Assembly (NCBI RefSeq): GCF_027596085.1
Contig: NC_072465.1
Location: 6,428,102 to 6,492,101, forward strand
Length of the DNA: 64,000 nt
From: Anoplopoma fimbria
Lineage: Eukaryota > Chordata > Actinopteri > Perciformes > Anoplopomatidae
Reading direction: 5' to 3'
Shown here piece after piece: positions 34,900 to 64,000 of this stretch. A program made the position numbers and the translations under genes. A model generated the notes under the pieces. It did not search any database. It was not told the DNA's origin and saw only the letters and a program-made list of their open reading frames with translations. Numbering within the stretch: the first letter of the stretch is position 1; every line of letters begins with the position of its first letter.

Positions 34900-35211
34900 G
34901 TGGTATCAGTTGATAAGACAACCGAGACGCTTCACGCTTGTGGTTTGGCCCTTCACTCTCTCCATCCGCTAGTCGAGGGGATAGAGGGGGTAGTAGAGGG
35001 GGAGGGTGCAGACTGGGTGACCCCCATCCCAACCTATGACTCACGGGCAGAGGCGGAGACTCCATATCGGATTCACCACCGGAGGGACCGTCCCGTACTC
35101 ACTCCTCGGACTGCTCCGTGTGCTCCAAAAAAACATTTTAACTTCTCCCCTCCGACACCAGCGAAGCTACGTTTTCTATCTGTGTACGCGTTGTTTACAA
35201 TGTGAAGAAGA

Positions 35212-64000
<28,789 letters not shown>

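Overview
This window is vertebrate nuclear DNA and almost certainly from a teleost fish. It has many multi-exon genes' worth of GT-AG introns, long (CA)n/(TG)n microsatellites every few kilobases, compact introns of about 80-800 bp in one gene, and remnants that look like fish Tc1/mariner and hAT-type non-autonomous transposons. I found no rRNA, tRNA, CRISPR array or prokaryotic feature. Two protein-coding genes can be supported, both on the + strand. All protein identifications rest on recognising family sequence from memory; no database search was run.

Region 1-23,899 holds no recognisable protein-coding exon. It is best read as the 5' flank and/or large 5' UTR intron of the first gene. It contains four long dinucleotide arrays, a perfect 57-bp tandem duplication, an internally deleted Tc1-like fragment, weak candidates for 5' non-coding exons near 2.7-3.0 kb, and AT-rich, TAAT-rich complex stretches that resemble conserved non-coding enhancers.

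Region 23,900-34,490 is a complete sulf2-type extracellular heparan sulfate 6-O-endosulfatase gene. I could join 20 coding exons in phase (2,685 nt, 894 codons plus stop) from ATG 23970 to TAA 33080-33082. A 3' UTR of about 1.4 kb follows, with a poly(A) signal at 34467. The formylglycine cysteine motif, the metal-binding residues, the DHG segment, a furin-type site and the diagnostic C-terminus are all present.

Region 34,900-64,000 is an arhgap39-type RhoGAP gene (two WW domains, MyTH4, RhoGAP). Its CpG-rich 5' end lies only about 0.5-0.7 kb after the sulf2 poly(A) signal. Nine full coding exons and the start of a tenth are visible, and the gene runs off the right edge inside the RhoGAP domain. 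A one-base deletion (or assembly error) separates the reading frames of WW1 and WW2 in coding exon 2. An in-frame 93-nt lysine-rich exon interrupts the MyTH4-RhoGAP linker region.

The two products are not known to share a pathway: one remodels heparan sulfate at the cell surface, the other inactivates Rac/Cdc42-type GTPases in the cytoplasm. Their adjacency is best explained by ancient paralogous chromosome segments (human 8q and 20q13). I found no evidence for a wholly new biological system. The items most worth checking are the WW frameshift, the possible arhgap39 ohnolog, the UG arrays flanking sulf2 exons, and a splice-like element at 23,560.
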